Notes: generated by a model not told the origin, from the sequence alone. Counted from the stretch's first letter, positions 25,294 to 33,362 are shown. The stretch: 64,000 nucleotides of DNA from Segatella baroniae DSM 16972 = JCM 13447 (GCF_000426585.1 NZ_AUFQ01000004.1:124001-188000); one strand, 5' to 3'. Made by a program: numbers and translations.

Positions 25294-25740
25294 ATGAGAA
25301 CAAAAACAAGCAATTGGTTTGAAGTCAAGATGCGCTATGACAAAGTGCATGAGGACGGGTATGAAAAGAAAGTGACCGAGAGTTATGTGGTCGAGGCTCT
25401 TTCATTCGGAGAGGCAGAAAAGACGGCTATTGAGTTCCTTGGCAGCTATGTGTCCGGAGAAATTCAGGTTGTAAACATCAACCCGATGAAATTCCAAGAA
25501 GTGTTCTTCAACGAGCAAGAGTCATGCGACCGATACTACAAAGCCATACTTCAGTTTATCACCATTGACGAGAAAACGGAAAGAGAAAAGCACACGCAGG
25601 TTTACTATCTGGTGCAGGCTTCTTCTTTCGACAACTGCAAGGACACTATCCGAACGATTATGGACGGCACCATGATAGACTATCAGATTGCTTCAGTAGC
25701 AGAAACCAAGGTTATTGATGTGATAGAACACGAGTTATAA
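25294..25740 (+). CDS. DUF4494 domain protein
   Basis: A 148-residue protein. The opening NWFEVKMRYDKVHEDGYEKKVTESYVVEALSF is characteristic of DUF4494, a Bacteroidetes and phage family of unknown function, which this protein covers over its full length. It precedes the Gam gene. No catalytic motif visible. Confidence 0.75.
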   Translation: MRTKTSNWFEVKMRYDKVHEDGYEKKVTESYVVEALSFGEAEKTAIEFLGSYVSGEIQVVNINPMKFQEVFFNEQESCDRYYKAILQFITIDEKTEREKHTQVYYLVQASSFDNCKDTIRTIMDGTMIDYQIASVAETKVIDVIEHEL

Positions 25741-25761
25741 ACCCTATAAAAAGAAAAGACA

Positions 25762-26316
25762 ATGGCAACAAGAAAAAAGAAAGTAATCATCACAGGCGTG
25801 AGCAGAGAAGCCGCCGATGAAGCGTTTGCAACCTACGCTAAAAGCGATGCACAGGTACAGAAAATCAATGCGGACATCGAGCTGCAGTGTGCCAAGATCC
25901 GTGAGAAGTATGCAGACAAGCTGGCGACCCTCACCGAGGGGAGGGACAAGGCTTTCGATACCCTGCAGGCTTTTGCCACGGAGAACCAAGCCGAGCTCTT
26001 TGCCAAGAAGAAGAGCCTCGACATGGCTCACGGTACCATCGGTTTCCGTACAGGAACACCGAAGCTGAAGACACTGAAAGGCTTTACTTGGGCGAGTGCG
26101 CTGGAATTGGTTAAGGAGTTCCTACCTGACTATGTTCGTCAGACATGGGACATCGCCAAGGACAAGCTGCTTGCAGACAGGGAGAGTTGCGTTCAAGAGC
26201 CCGGCAACCCTCTTGGTCCCGGCAAGTCTATGTATGAGCAGATGGCCAAATGCGGCATTCAGGTAGTGCAGGATGAAGCCTTCTACGTGGAACCCAAGAA
26301 GGAGGAAAACGAATAA
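25762..26316 (+). CDS. Gam-like host nuclease inhibitor
   Basis: A 184-residue protein. An N-terminal helical coiled-coil part (residues 10-80) leads into FAKKKSLDMAHGTIGFRTGTPKLKTLKGF, the beta hairpin and core motif of the Mu Gam family. Gam binds double-stranded DNA ends as a dimer, is related to Ku, and shields phage DNA from host exonucleases such as RecBCD/AddAB. Size and position in the early region match Mu. Confidence 0.9.
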   Translation: MATRKKKVIITGVSREAADEAFATYAKSDAQVQKINADIELQCAKIREKYADKLATLTEGRDKAFDTLQAFATENQAELFAKKKSLDMAHGTIGFRTGTPKLKTLKGFTWASALELVKEFLPDYVRQTWDIAKDKLLADRESCVQEPGNPLGPGKSMYEQMAKCGIQVVQDEAFYVEPKKEENE

Positions 26317-26408
26317 AGGTAAAAAAGTAAAAAAGTAAAAAGGTAAAAAAACGAGATTATAGCCCGTGAGGGTGGTTTCATACGTTGTATTTTAAATTAA
26401 ACAAAAAC

Positions 26409-26474
26409 GGGGGCAGCGGCCCCCTCTCCGGGCGGAACGGTTCATGCAGAAAAGGTTCGATTCCTTTACCGCCC
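26409..26474 (+). ncRNA. tRNA-like element 3 with preceding hairpin
   Basis: A 6-bp hairpin (GGGGGC, AGCG, GCCCCC; 26,409-26,424) is followed by a 45-nt tRNA-like core (26,430-26,474): GGGCGG pairs with CCGCCC, TTC/GAA makes a small arm, and AAAGG, loop TTCGATT, CCTTT makes a perfect T-arm. It shares the seven-base T-loop exactly with elements 1 and 2, but lacks a D-like arm. A degenerate copy of the leader (cgagattat) lies upstream at about 26,352, and the next gene starts 28 nt downstream. Confidence 0.5.
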
Positions 26475-26501
26475 ACGTTGACGTTAACACACAATTCATA
26501 T

Positions 26502-26759
26502 ATGAGAAGAAAAGACAATCAAAGACGGCCTGGGCTGTCTTACATGCGACGGGTTGCGGAGGTAAACGAAATCTATGACAAGTATGTGCGTACGGGACTC
26601 TCTAATCGGGAGATCTGGCGTCGTTATATCTATCCCCGGTTTATGATCAGCGAGCGGGCTTTTTACAAGATCCTGAAAGCGTCCGCAAAGATTGATGAAC
26701 AAACGGCACGTGTTATTGAGCCTTATCTGAATTTTGATTTTTCACCCGATCACTCATGA
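26502..26759 (+). CDS. HTH-type small phage regulator
   Basis: An 85-residue basic protein. TGLSNREIWRRYIYPRFMISERAFYKIL (about residues 31-58) looks like a helix-turn-helix with a long turn, so DNA binding is likely. It lies just upstream of the first structural genes and could be a middle or late activator, the place of Mor/C in Mu, but no direct similarity to those is visible. Its stop overlaps the next start. Confidence 0.55.
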   Translation: MRRKDNQRRPGLSYMRRVAEVNEIYDKYVRTGLSNREIWRRYIYPRFMISERAFYKILKASAKIDEQTARVIEPYLNFDFSPDHS

Positions 26760-27304
26760 ACGATATAGCTGTTGTCTTTCGTCGCATTCTGAAAGATATT
26801 CAGGTGGATATGAAGGACGAATTCGATAAGAACTTCGAGCGTCAGGGCTTTTTCTCGGAAAAGTGGGCACGCCGGAAGAGTCCGCTTCGCCCGGGGCGGG
26901 CCACGCTCGTCAACACGGGCGGTCTCAGGCGGAGCGTTCTTAGCCGTGTGACCGCCGATGGCGTAACATTCTATTCGACCCACTCCGCGGCAGAGATACA
27001 TAACGAGGGCGGTGAAATCAAGGTGACGGCAAGAATGAAGAGTTATTTCTGGCATCGCTATTACGAGGCGGTCGGCGGTTTCGGACGGAAGAAGAACGGT
27101 GAAGTACGCAACGACAAACGCACCCGGCAACTGACTGGCGAGGCTGCCTTTTGGAAGTATATGGCCCTGATGCGTGCAGGCAGCGTTATTCGTATACCGA
27201 AACGGCAGTTTCTGGGTGCCTCGCCCGAAGTCGAAAGGGCTGTGACGGAAATCATCGAGAAGCGGCTGAGTGAGTATTTTAACAACGAATTTAAACTGAA
27301 ATAA
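26756..27304 (+). CDS. Phage virion morphogenesis protein (Mu gpG-like)
   Basis: A 182-residue basic protein. The family signature is visible in FSEKWARRKSPLRPGRATLVNTGGLRRSV (residues 37-65) and the later EIHNEGGEIKVTARMKSYFW. Members (phage tail S/Mu gpG) help complete or connect heads and tails. It sits at the end of the early operon rather than with the other structural genes. Confidence 0.85.
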   Translation: MNDIAVVFRRILKDIQVDMKDEFDKNFERQGFFSEKWARRKSPLRPGRATLVNTGGLRRSVLSRVTADGVTFYSTHSAAEIHNEGGEIKVTARMKSYFWHRYYEAVGGFGRKKNGEVRNDKRTRQLTGEAAFWKYMALMRAGSVIRIPKRQFLGASPEVERAVTEIIEKRLSEYFNNEFKLK

Positions 27305-27308
27305 AACA

Positions 27309-27710
27309 ATGGAAATAAGAAAGGAGCTGTATGCCGCCATCCGGACAGCGATGGCAAAAATAGAGGAAGTGAAGCACATCGACTTGTGGAATCACAATGT
27401 GGAGTTCATTGAGGAGGAAGCGGGCTGGGAACGCCCCGCTGTGTTTGTGGAGTTTGGTCCGATAGCCTGGCAGCCCTATGTTGGCGGCGGCTATCGCGGT
27501 GATGGCAGCGTTCGGCTGCACATTGTTACGGACTGGATGGAAGGCGGTCAGGAAGCAGCCTGGGATTTGATAGTCAAGATCCGGGAGGCTATGGAGAGAG
27601 TGTACGGCTACGGTATCCACGGCCTGTATTTGACGGAGACCTTGACGAACCACAACCACGAGGACATTTTGGAGAGCATCGAGGGGTATGCCGTGAAAGG
27701 CGTGTTATAA
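27309..27710 (+). CDS. Probable tail terminator protein
   Basis: A 133-residue protein starting 4 nt after the morphogenesis gene. The pattern MEIRKELYAAIRTAM, then VEFIEEEAGWERPAVFVEFG, then the beta-rich GSVRLHIVTDWMEGG and the final helical NHNHEDILESIEGYAV fits the small alpha/beta fold of siphovirus tail terminators (gpU-like). The call rests on size, fold pattern and neighbours, not on a clear motif. A strong terminator follows. Confidence 0.55.
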   Translation: MEIRKELYAAIRTAMAKIEEVKHIDLWNHNVEFIEEEAGWERPAVFVEFGPIAWQPYVGGGYRGDGSVRLHIVTDWMEGGQEAAWDLIVKIREAMERVYGYGIHGLYLTETLTNHNHEDILESIEGYAVKGVL

Positions 27711-27727
27711 ACGGAACCTCATTCAAG

Positions 27728-27764
27728 AAAAAGCCTGTCGAATTTCTTTTCGACAGGCTTTTTT
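27728..27764 (+). terminator. Strong bidirectional terminator, end of early operon
   Basis: AAAAAGCCTGTCGAA and its complement form a 15-bp stem with a 6-nt loop, flanked by T runs on both strands. It ends the early operon and would also stop the inverted packaging operon. Confidence 0.9.
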
Positions 27765-27794
27765 AATGGAATATGAAAAAATATTGTTCGTTTT

Positions 27795-27958
27795 GTTGTT
27801 TGTATGGAAATAATGACTATATTTGCAGTGAAGTAAAGCATTGAAGGAATGGCATCCTGGCTATTTAGACCTAACCGCCGCCCTCGGTGTAACGATATTA
27901 GCGCATTGGGAATGATGAACTGGCAATTGAGTCCTAACTATCGCCCAATGCGTTTTTT
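27795..27958 (+). ncRNA. Candidate small RNA between convergent operons
   Basis: A -7 box TATATTTG (27,818-27,825) with a 3/4 -33 match (27,795-27,798, 19-nt spacing) would start a transcript near 27,832. It ends in a 9-bp stem (CGCATTGGG 27,902-27,910 with CCCAATGCG 27,944-27,952) followed by six T. The span of about 125 nt has no convincing reading frame beyond about 34 codons from the ATG at 27,849. The terminator run touches the stop codon of the opposite MuF gene. Confidence 0.45.
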
Positions 27959-29255
27959 ATATATCATTTATAGAATACAGGAAATGTGTTATACGGATAA
28001 ATCCATTGTCTTTCTTATCAGCTTTCCTTGCCACATTCAATCTTACCTTTTGCCCTCTGATTTCTCCTTCATAATAATAGAACCGGTCTATGCCGTCTGT
28101 TCTTGGATGCGTCAGTGGCGAGGATTCTATAAAGGTAGCCTTGCGCAACACTTTATCTAAAGATGCCAAATCGTCCTTTTCGAGTATCTTTGACCTCCCG
28201 AACGTATCGGAAAAGAGGTGTTTATTGCCGTATGTGGAGAAACCAACCTTAATCGTTCCCTCCCCGACGGGCTTTTCATGCTTCACCTTGAGCAGCGGTT
28301 TCATCTCGTGCAGGTAATGTATGCGTTCAATGGCGCGCTGCGATTTTGTCTTGTCGCCGTAACATTGTCTTACCAGCCGGCACGCTGCGCACAACTCATT
28401 ATCGGGCACGAAGGCAAGTTTCGTATTCCCTTTAGCAAGGTCGCAATCGTTGCACCGCTTGATGCTGTAAGGGTTGTAGTCGGGAAACGCCTTGCGCTGC
28501 TTTCCGGCATTAAATCGGAAGATACCTCGTTTGTCTTTTGCAAGGGCCTGTTCGCCGCGCGCGTATGCTTCTTTTTGCGGCGTGGGCGCGTATTTGCCTT
28601 TCCTTACCTGCACGACCGTACAGCGGCAGTTCCACGAGTTTGGCGGCATGTAGGCGTCCCAGAAAGGATCGGAAGGTGGCAGCGTCGTACCGTTGAGCGC
28701 TGCGTGCTCGGGGCGTACATGGTCGTCGCCCGCGGTGCGGTATTGCAGGTTGTATTCGTCGCCGGCAGCCTGGAACTGCTCCCACTTAGCCGCCATGGCC
28801 GCGGAGGCATGGGCAAAGTTGTATTCGGCACGGAGGTAGTTTCGGTTATAGGTTTCGTCGACCTTTTGAACATCATTCAGGAACTGTTCGAATGGCTTTC
28901 GATTGCCATTCTCATCAAGGAGCAACGGGAACGCCTCATTGAGTTCGTGAAAAGTCTTGAGTCCGGAGAAAACATAGGTGGACTGCTCGAGGCGTTCGCG
29001 CATCGTGTCTGACATCTTTGTCTGCAGGAAGGCACTGTTTAGCATGTCTGCATGTGTCTCTATAAAGGCCTGTGTCTCGTCTGACGCAATGATGTTTATA
29101 TCCAATGATGCCCCTTTCTGCTTAAAGAGCCCTTTCATCATAGCCTTGAAAGCCGATCGGAGCCGCTCTTGTTGCTTCTCATCGATTTTCCCGGTGAGTG
29201 TAACGTCGGCATGACCATCGTTTAGGATTCCGGCATAGCGACTGTGCAGCCCCAC
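27957..29255 (-). CDS. MuF-type head morphogenesis protein with C-terminal PBECR-like nuclease domain
   Basis: A 432-residue protein. Residues about 100-250 are the MuF domain (EYNLQYRTAGDDHVRPEHAAL and PPNSWNCRCTVVQV are its hallmarks), which joins minor head assembly and is ejected with DNA. A Cys knuckle region (CNDCDL; CAACRLV) follows. The last 110 residues (TFGRSKILEKDDLASLDKVL; KVRLNVARKADKKDNGF) resemble the phage Barnase-EndoU-ColicinE5/D-RelE-like nuclease group, a known MuF-linked toxin type. The frame opens with GTG at 29,255, yet the frame stays open upstream (LSPTDYVGLHSRY), so the native start may have been altered by the repeat inserted at 29,289. Confidence 0.82.
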   Translation of the reverse strand: MGLHSRYAGILNDGHADVTLTGKIDEKQQERLRSAFKAMMKGLFKQKGASLDINIIASDETQAFIETHADMLNSAFLQTKMSDTMRERLEQSTYVFSGLKTFHELNEAFPLLLDENGNRKPFEQFLNDVQKVDETYNRNYLRAEYNFAHASAAMAAKWEQFQAAGDEYNLQYRTAGDDHVRPEHAALNGTTLPPSDPFWDAYMPPNSWNCRCTVVQVRKGKYAPTPQKEAYARGEQALAKDKRGIFRFNAGKQRKAFPDYNPYSIKRCNDCDLAKGNTKLAFVPDNELCAACRLVRQCYGDKTKSQRAIERIHYLHEMKPLLKVKHEKPVGEGTIKVGFSTYGNKHLFSDTFGRSKILEKDDLASLDKVLRKATFIESSPLTHPRTDGIDRFYYYEGEIRGQKVRLNVARKADKKDNGFIRITHFLYSINDI

Positions 29256-29269
29256 ATAATCGGTGGGGC

Positions 29270-30634
29270 TCAGTCGAAAAAAGGTAATCCCTCCCCGGCC
29301 CTCCCCGAAGAAGAGGGAGTATTTCGGGACATTTTCTTTTTATCGTTGCTTTGTGGCTCTCCTCCTTGGGAGGGGGCGGGGGAGGTGGGAAGCAGGTTAT
29401 TTTCCCTGCGCTCGCCCACGGGCATGGCATACTTCTTCGCGAAATATTCGCCGTCGACCTCGAAGCGGTCGGCAATCATCGTCTCGTAGGCTACTTGCTG
29501 CTCGGGTGTGTAGTCGATAGAGTCGTTCCAGTCGAAGCGGCAACCCGCGAGTGGGAAGCCATGCTTCACCATGCGCGGCAGGAGTTGATTATTGATGATG
29601 TCACGCAGCATGTCGGCATCGGCCTCTACGAGGTTCTGCAGCACCTTGAGGTGGGTTTGACTCTGCGAGAGCGATGAACCATCCTCAATGGTCATGGTCT
29701 GTCCGATGATGAGCTTCGATATTTCGGAGTTGGCCCGGCTGACGCGCTCATTGTAGACATTGTAGGCATCGGCGCGTGTGGACTCGATGAACTCGAGCTC
29801 GGTGTCGAGCGGCATTACCGCCGTCTGCGAGGCCCCGGCGTTGACGAGCATCTGGTTGAGCCGGTCAATTTCCTTTTTATCGCGCGAGGAAGTTTTTGCA
29901 ATGCGCATGGGCATGCCGAAGATCTCACCGAAGTTATCCCAGAACGCGAGCATGTTCTTTTTCGGTATCGTGTGCAATGTGGCTTTCAAAAGCAGACCGA
30001 GATCGTCAGGCTTCCCGGCTTCGATAAGGCTGTCAGTGATGCCGGGGCTGCGATAGTCGATACCGGCATGCCAGTCCTGCCCTGGCTCGGTGATGACGCG
30101 GCCGTATTCGGGAATGACATGCTTGCGCGGAAGGAGGGTTACTCCGGTATAGGTCATACCCGGCGTGCCCGCGCCGACGATGTCGCCGAGCTCAATGAGT
30201 GAGTGCCCCCAGTAGGTGGAGTCGAGCACAAGCAGGCAAAGGTCCTTGAACCAGGCGTGATCGAAGTAGGCCAAGAGGTCGGGGTTGTCTTCTTCCTTGC
30301 CGTCTACGATCTTGAACGACTTAGCTATGACGAAGCCCTCGCGCTGGCGTATGCAGCCCGAGAGGTGGGCGTCGGCATCGGTGTCGCGGTAGATGTCGTA
30401 GAGCGGCCCCCGGTTGGGGTTGTCAATATTGATGGCCGCCTGCCATGCCCGGCGCCAGTCGGCGATGTCCTTTCGCGTGAGCGCGTCGGTGTTCCGTTGA
30501 ATCTGTGTGATGATATGCTTCACCTGCTGTCTGCCGTCTTCCTTTGCGAGGTTGATGGTGCCGTAAGGCGTGTGCAGGATAGACCCCTGTGTGTCACTTC
30601 TACGGAGCGAAGCGAATAGGTTTTTGATATTCAT
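29270..30634 (-). CDS. DUF935-family portal protein (Mu gp29-like)
   Basis: A 454-residue protein. NPNRGPLYDIYRDTDADAHL near residue 73, GCIRQREGFVI near 93 and QTMTIEDGSSLSQSQTHLKVL near 317 are typical of DUF935 portals, which form the dodecameric ring for DNA packaging and tail joining. The last 40 residues (from about PTSPAPSQGG) are encoded by an inserted GC-rich inverted repeat and are not expected in the family, so the native C-terminus has probably been replaced. The next gene in the operon (MuF) starts within that altered zone. Confidence 0.88.
   Translation of the reverse strand: MNIKNLFASLRRSDTQGSILHTPYGTINLAKEDGRQQVKHIITQIQRNTDALTRKDIADWRRAWQAAINIDNPNRGPLYDIYRDTDADAHLSGCIRQREGFVIAKSFKIVDGKEEDNPDLLAYFDHAWFKDLCLLVLDSTYWGHSLIELGDIVGAGTPGMTYTGVTLLPRKHVIPEYGRVITEPGQDWHAGIDYRSPGITDSLIEAGKPDDLGLLLKATLHTIPKKNMLAFWDNFGEIFGMPMRIAKTSSRDKKEIDRLNQMLVNAGASQTAVMPLDTELEFIESTRADAYNVYNERVSRANSEISKLIIGQTMTIEDGSSLSQSQTHLKVLQNLVEADADMLRDIINNQLLPRMVKHGFPLAGCRFDWNDSIDYTPEQQVAYETMIADRFEVDGEYFAKKYAMPVGERRENNLLPTSPAPSQGGEPQSNDKKKMSRNTPSSSGRAGEGLPFFD
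29289..29389. repeat. Palindromic GC-rich repeat inserted at portal/MuF junction
   Basis: An imperfect inverted repeat whose ends read CCCTCCCCGGCCCTCCCC (29,289-29,306) and GGGAGGGGGCGGGGGAGG (29,368-29,385), joined by about 60 bp. This is the style of the interspersed palindromic repeats of Bacteroidetes. It is in frame with the portal gene and supplies its C-terminal tail. Confidence 0.7.
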
Positions 30635-30659
30635 GTGATTTGTCTTTTATAAATTCGGT

Positions 30660-31082
30660 TTACCAGTTATGCCTAAGCGGCTTTTGCGAATGCCACATCA
30701 CGCCCATGCCCGAAGGCTCGCCCGTGGCGGCATCGGTGGCCATAGGTAGGTCCGGGACAATCTTGCCGGCCTGCACACCTTCGAGCCACTTTATTGCCCG
30801 TTCGTAGCGTTCCTTTCTGATTTCGCTGCCCATCTTTTGCGGCATGGCCGATGCCATGTGATATAGGGCGATGTCGCAGGTGTACATCACGATGAGTCGG
30901 TTACGATTGTCGCCCTCGGCCTCGAATGTGGCCTTACAGTCGTAAACCGGGCGGAGGTACGACGCGATTTCCTCTATGGCTTCAACCTCGGCATTGGCGC
31001 GGTTCTCCGCGGAGGCCTGCGAGACAACCTTTAAGGCCGCCTCGCCTATCACTACGCGATAGTCTTCATCTGTTATAAACAT
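30660..31082 (-). CDS. DUF1320/gp36-like head-tail connector protein
   Basis: A 140-residue protein. The N-terminal FITDEDYRVVIGEAALKVV followed by helices with AEVEAIEEIASYLRPVYD and YTCDIALYHMASAMPQK is the pattern of DUF1320 (Mu gp36-like) proteins, usually encoded beside the portal. It probably contributes to the connector below the portal. It has 4 nt to its upstream neighbour and 25 nt to the portal start. Confidence 0.75.
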   Translation of the reverse strand: MFITDEDYRVVIGEAALKVVSQASAENRANAEVEAIEEIASYLRPVYDCKATFEAEGDNRNRLIVMYTCDIALYHMASAMPQKMGSEIRKERYERAIKWLEGVQAGKIVPDLPMATDAATGEPSGMGVMWHSQKPLRHNW

Positions 31083-31086
31083 AAGC

Positions 31087-31317
31087 CTACATTGTTATAT
31101 ATAATGCCTTTCGTTCGAGGTCTTGGGTGGTGGTTCCCTTGCGGAATACCCCGCACGAGACGAACTTCCTTACTTCCTGTTTTGAAAGCACTTCGAACTT
31201 CCCGCCTATCACGAGGACCATGTGCTTACGATGTGTGATGTGGCGTAGATAGTCCGCCTTTCTGACCGCCCGCTTGTATTTCCAAGCGCGGATAATGTCT
31301 TGAATTAACTTTCTCAT
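31087..31317 (-). CDS. Small basic phage protein in packaging operon, unknown
   Basis: A 76-residue, very basic protein (MRKLIQDIIRAWKYKRAVRKADYL) followed by a beta hairpin (HMVLVIGGKFEVLSKQEVRKF). The ATG at 31,317 lies 2 nt after the terminase stop. It could bind DNA or RNA, but no family is recognised. Confidence 0.6.
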   Translation of the reverse strand: MRKLIQDIIRAWKYKRAVRKADYLRHITHRKHMVLVIGGKFEVLSKQEVRKFVSCGVFRKGTTTQDLERKALYITM

Positions 31318-31319
31318 TT

Positions 31320-32882
31320 TTACCAACTGTTTTTTGAGGTTTGTCGTTTGCTGAATACCGGCTGAAAACTTTCCTGTCTTGTCGTTCGTTGCAGCTGCCA
31401 AATGGCCCCTTCATCGGCGTCGGGGGCATCGTCGTTTCCGGACATGCCCTTCTCGAAGGCCAGCGTCTGTTCGATACCCGCCTGCATGTCCGGGTCCTCC
31501 TTCTGCGTGCTGTCATAAAAGACAAAGCCCCGTTCCCACAACGGGCTGATGGCCTCGACGCGCTGGAACTTGTCCGGCTTCTTGCGCTTGTCGCCCGTGA
31601 TGGGCAGCTGATAGCCGCGCTGGTTGCCCTCGATCGTAAAGTCGTCGAGGATTATATCCTGCATGAAGCTCGCTTCCATCATAAAGCGGATAGCGATACC
31701 CGTTTCAAGGCTCCACTCGTAGAGGTCGTAACACCAGCGCACGAGCTCGGCCACCGAAGCCTTACGCACGAAGGCGCGCAGGTGCCACAGCTGCGACTTG
31801 TGCTTGCCCCAAAGTTTTGCCGCTTTGGTATCGTTAGTCTTCTTGCTTTTCCACGACGGGTCGATGTAAAGTACCAGTTCGTCGAACTCCCGCCATGCCG
31901 GGCGCTTGGCATATTTTATCCACTCCTGCTTGAATACCGTGCCCTCGATGATAGGATTGTGCATCATCTCCTTGTTCCATGCACGATAGCCCACGAAGTC
32001 GGCATAGCCCCGCGCCTCTTCCTTGGTCCATTTTTCGCGCCATGCAGGGTTCCCCTCACTGTCGACGGCATATACCGTAGAGACGTGCACGCCCTTCGTC
32101 TTGCAGATGTTTGCCAGTACCGAAGTCTTCGAAATCAGGTTGCCGACCATGATGAAGCGGCCGCGGCCTACATCGAGCGCGCCGAAGAGCGCTTCTTTCA
32201 CCCAGTCTGTCACCTCACGCACGCGGCGCGGGTTGCGACAAAGCTCGTCGTCGTCGAGGTCATCGATGACAATGTAATCAGGGCGCGCCTCCCGCTTGCG
32301 AAGACCGCGCGGCGACTGTCCGCGTCCCACGGCAAGGAAGTGCATCCCGTCCTTGGTGGTAAATTCGCCTTCCGTCCAGTCGCCCATCGACATCTGCTTT
32401 CCGAAGTCCGCGATAATGCGCTTGTTATAGCCAAGCTCGGCTTGAATGTCCCCGAGCAGTCGGTTTGCGCTATCCTCGGACTTGCCGACAACGACCATGA
32501 AGTCGATGAGCCGCTTGGGCTGGAACATGAGCCACAAGGGCGTGAAGATGTCCATGTGGGTCGACTTGGCGTGGCCGCGCGGCCACTTGAATACCGCTTT
32601 GAGGTTCGGCGTGTTCTTGACTTTGTTAGCTGCTGCGTTGTGGAACGGCGCATTGTGCACGATACGGATAATCTCTCCCGTAACCTTATCACGCAATTGC
32701 AGGAAGTGTGGGAAATAATACTCGCAGAAGGCAGCATAGTCCTTCTGCAGACGGCGTATGCGCTGTTCTTTCTGTACGGAGCTCTCGCGGACAAGACTCT
32801 TCGTATCCGTTATACTCTGTATCTGCTGGCAGTGCTCCTGCCACTCCTGCTGCATCTGTTTTAGTTCTGTAATCGTCGCCAT
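31320..32882 (-). CDS. Terminase large subunit (Mu gp28-like)
   Basis: A 520-residue packaging motor. The ATPase Walker A variant FKWPRGHAKST is at about residues 96-106, Walker B YIVIDDLDDDEL at about 204-215, and a C-terminal RNase H-like nuclease domain starts around ELVLYIDPSWKSKKTND (about 333). It packages phage DNA, in Mu-like phages by headful from the integrated copy with host flanks. It follows the small subunit gene by 9 nt. Confidence 0.9.
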   Translation of the reverse strand: MATITELKQMQQEWQEHCQQIQSITDTKSLVRESSVQKEQRIRRLQKDYAAFCEYYFPHFLQLRDKVTGEIIRIVHNAPFHNAAANKVKNTPNLKAVFKWPRGHAKSTHMDIFTPLWLMFQPKRLIDFMVVVGKSEDSANRLLGDIQAELGYNKRIIADFGKQMSMGDWTEGEFTTKDGMHFLAVGRGQSPRGLRKREARPDYIVIDDLDDDELCRNPRRVREVTDWVKEALFGALDVGRGRFIMVGNLISKTSVLANICKTKGVHVSTVYAVDSEGNPAWREKWTKEEARGYADFVGYRAWNKEMMHNPIIEGTVFKQEWIKYAKRPAWREFDELVLYIDPSWKSKKTNDTKAAKLWGKHKSQLWHLRAFVRKASVAELVRWCYDLYEWSLETGIAIRFMMEASFMQDIILDDFTIEGNQRGYQLPITGDKRKKPDKFQRVEAISPLWERGFVFYDSTQKEDPDMQAGIEQTLAFEKGMSGNDDAPDADEGAIWQLQRTTRQESFQPVFSKRQTSKNSW

Positions 32883-32891
32883 AGCGTATGT

Positions 32892-33362
32892 TTATAATGT
32901 GGATGGGTTCTGCATGCGCTCCATCAGGAACTTATTCTGGTACTTATTGATGGCCTTGATAAGCTCCGGCGTGATTTCCGGATCGTAAGAGGCCTGGTCC
33001 TGAATCCACCGATTGAACGCCATGAAGACTTCGATGGCGTCGATGACGTTCGCCTTCTTGTCGAGTTTCTCGATTGTGGCCGACAGTTTGGAGAGCTTGT
33101 CGGCCAGCGATCCGATGAGTGTCGGATCGTTTGACTTATTCACGCTATCAATCAGCCCGTCGATGGTGAGCAATAGTTTATTGACAAGTTCCGGGCGCGA
33201 TATGTTCTTCGCGGCGCGCGCTTCCTTCCACCCCTCGGTATTGACCCACCGGGAGACGGTGACGCGGGAGACGTCGACTTTCTCTGCGATTTCGTTTTGC
33301 TCCATGCCCGAAAGGTATAGCGACCGTGCGAGCGATTTTTTCTTTTCTGTGTCTTTTGTCAT
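32892..33362 (-). CDS. Terminase small subunit with HTH (gp27/DUF1804-like)
   Basis: A 156-residue protein with an N-terminal helix-turn-helix (about residues 8-45, SGMEQNEIAEKVDVSRVTVSRWVNTEGW) and a helical oligomerisation region (about 60-110, LIGSLADKLSKLSATIEKLDKK). This is the usual layout of small terminases that bind the packaging initiation region. It is the first gene of the inverted packaging operon and lies about 240 nt from the divergent head operon. Confidence 0.82.
   Translation of the reverse strand: MTKDTEKKKSLARSLYLSGMEQNEIAEKVDVSRVTVSRWVNTEGWKEARAAKNISRPELVNKLLLTIDGLIDSVNKSNDPTLIGSLADKLSKLSATIEKLDKKANVIDAIEVFMAFNRWIQDQASYDPEITPELIKAINKYQNKFLMERMQNPSTL

Noticed and set aside
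16750..26474. True tRNA genes
   Set aside because: The T-arms are perfect, but total length (45-65 nt), missing or tiny D and anticodon arms and no CCA rule out functional tRNAs.
27849..28160. 103-codon frame after the early operon
   Set aside because: It runs through a terminator-like stem into the antisense of MuF; only a short peptide of about 34 codons could be real, noted under the small RNA.
31341..32864. 507-codon plus-strand frame over the terminase gene
   Set aside because: Antisense to a gene with complete Walker motifs; no family signature of its own.
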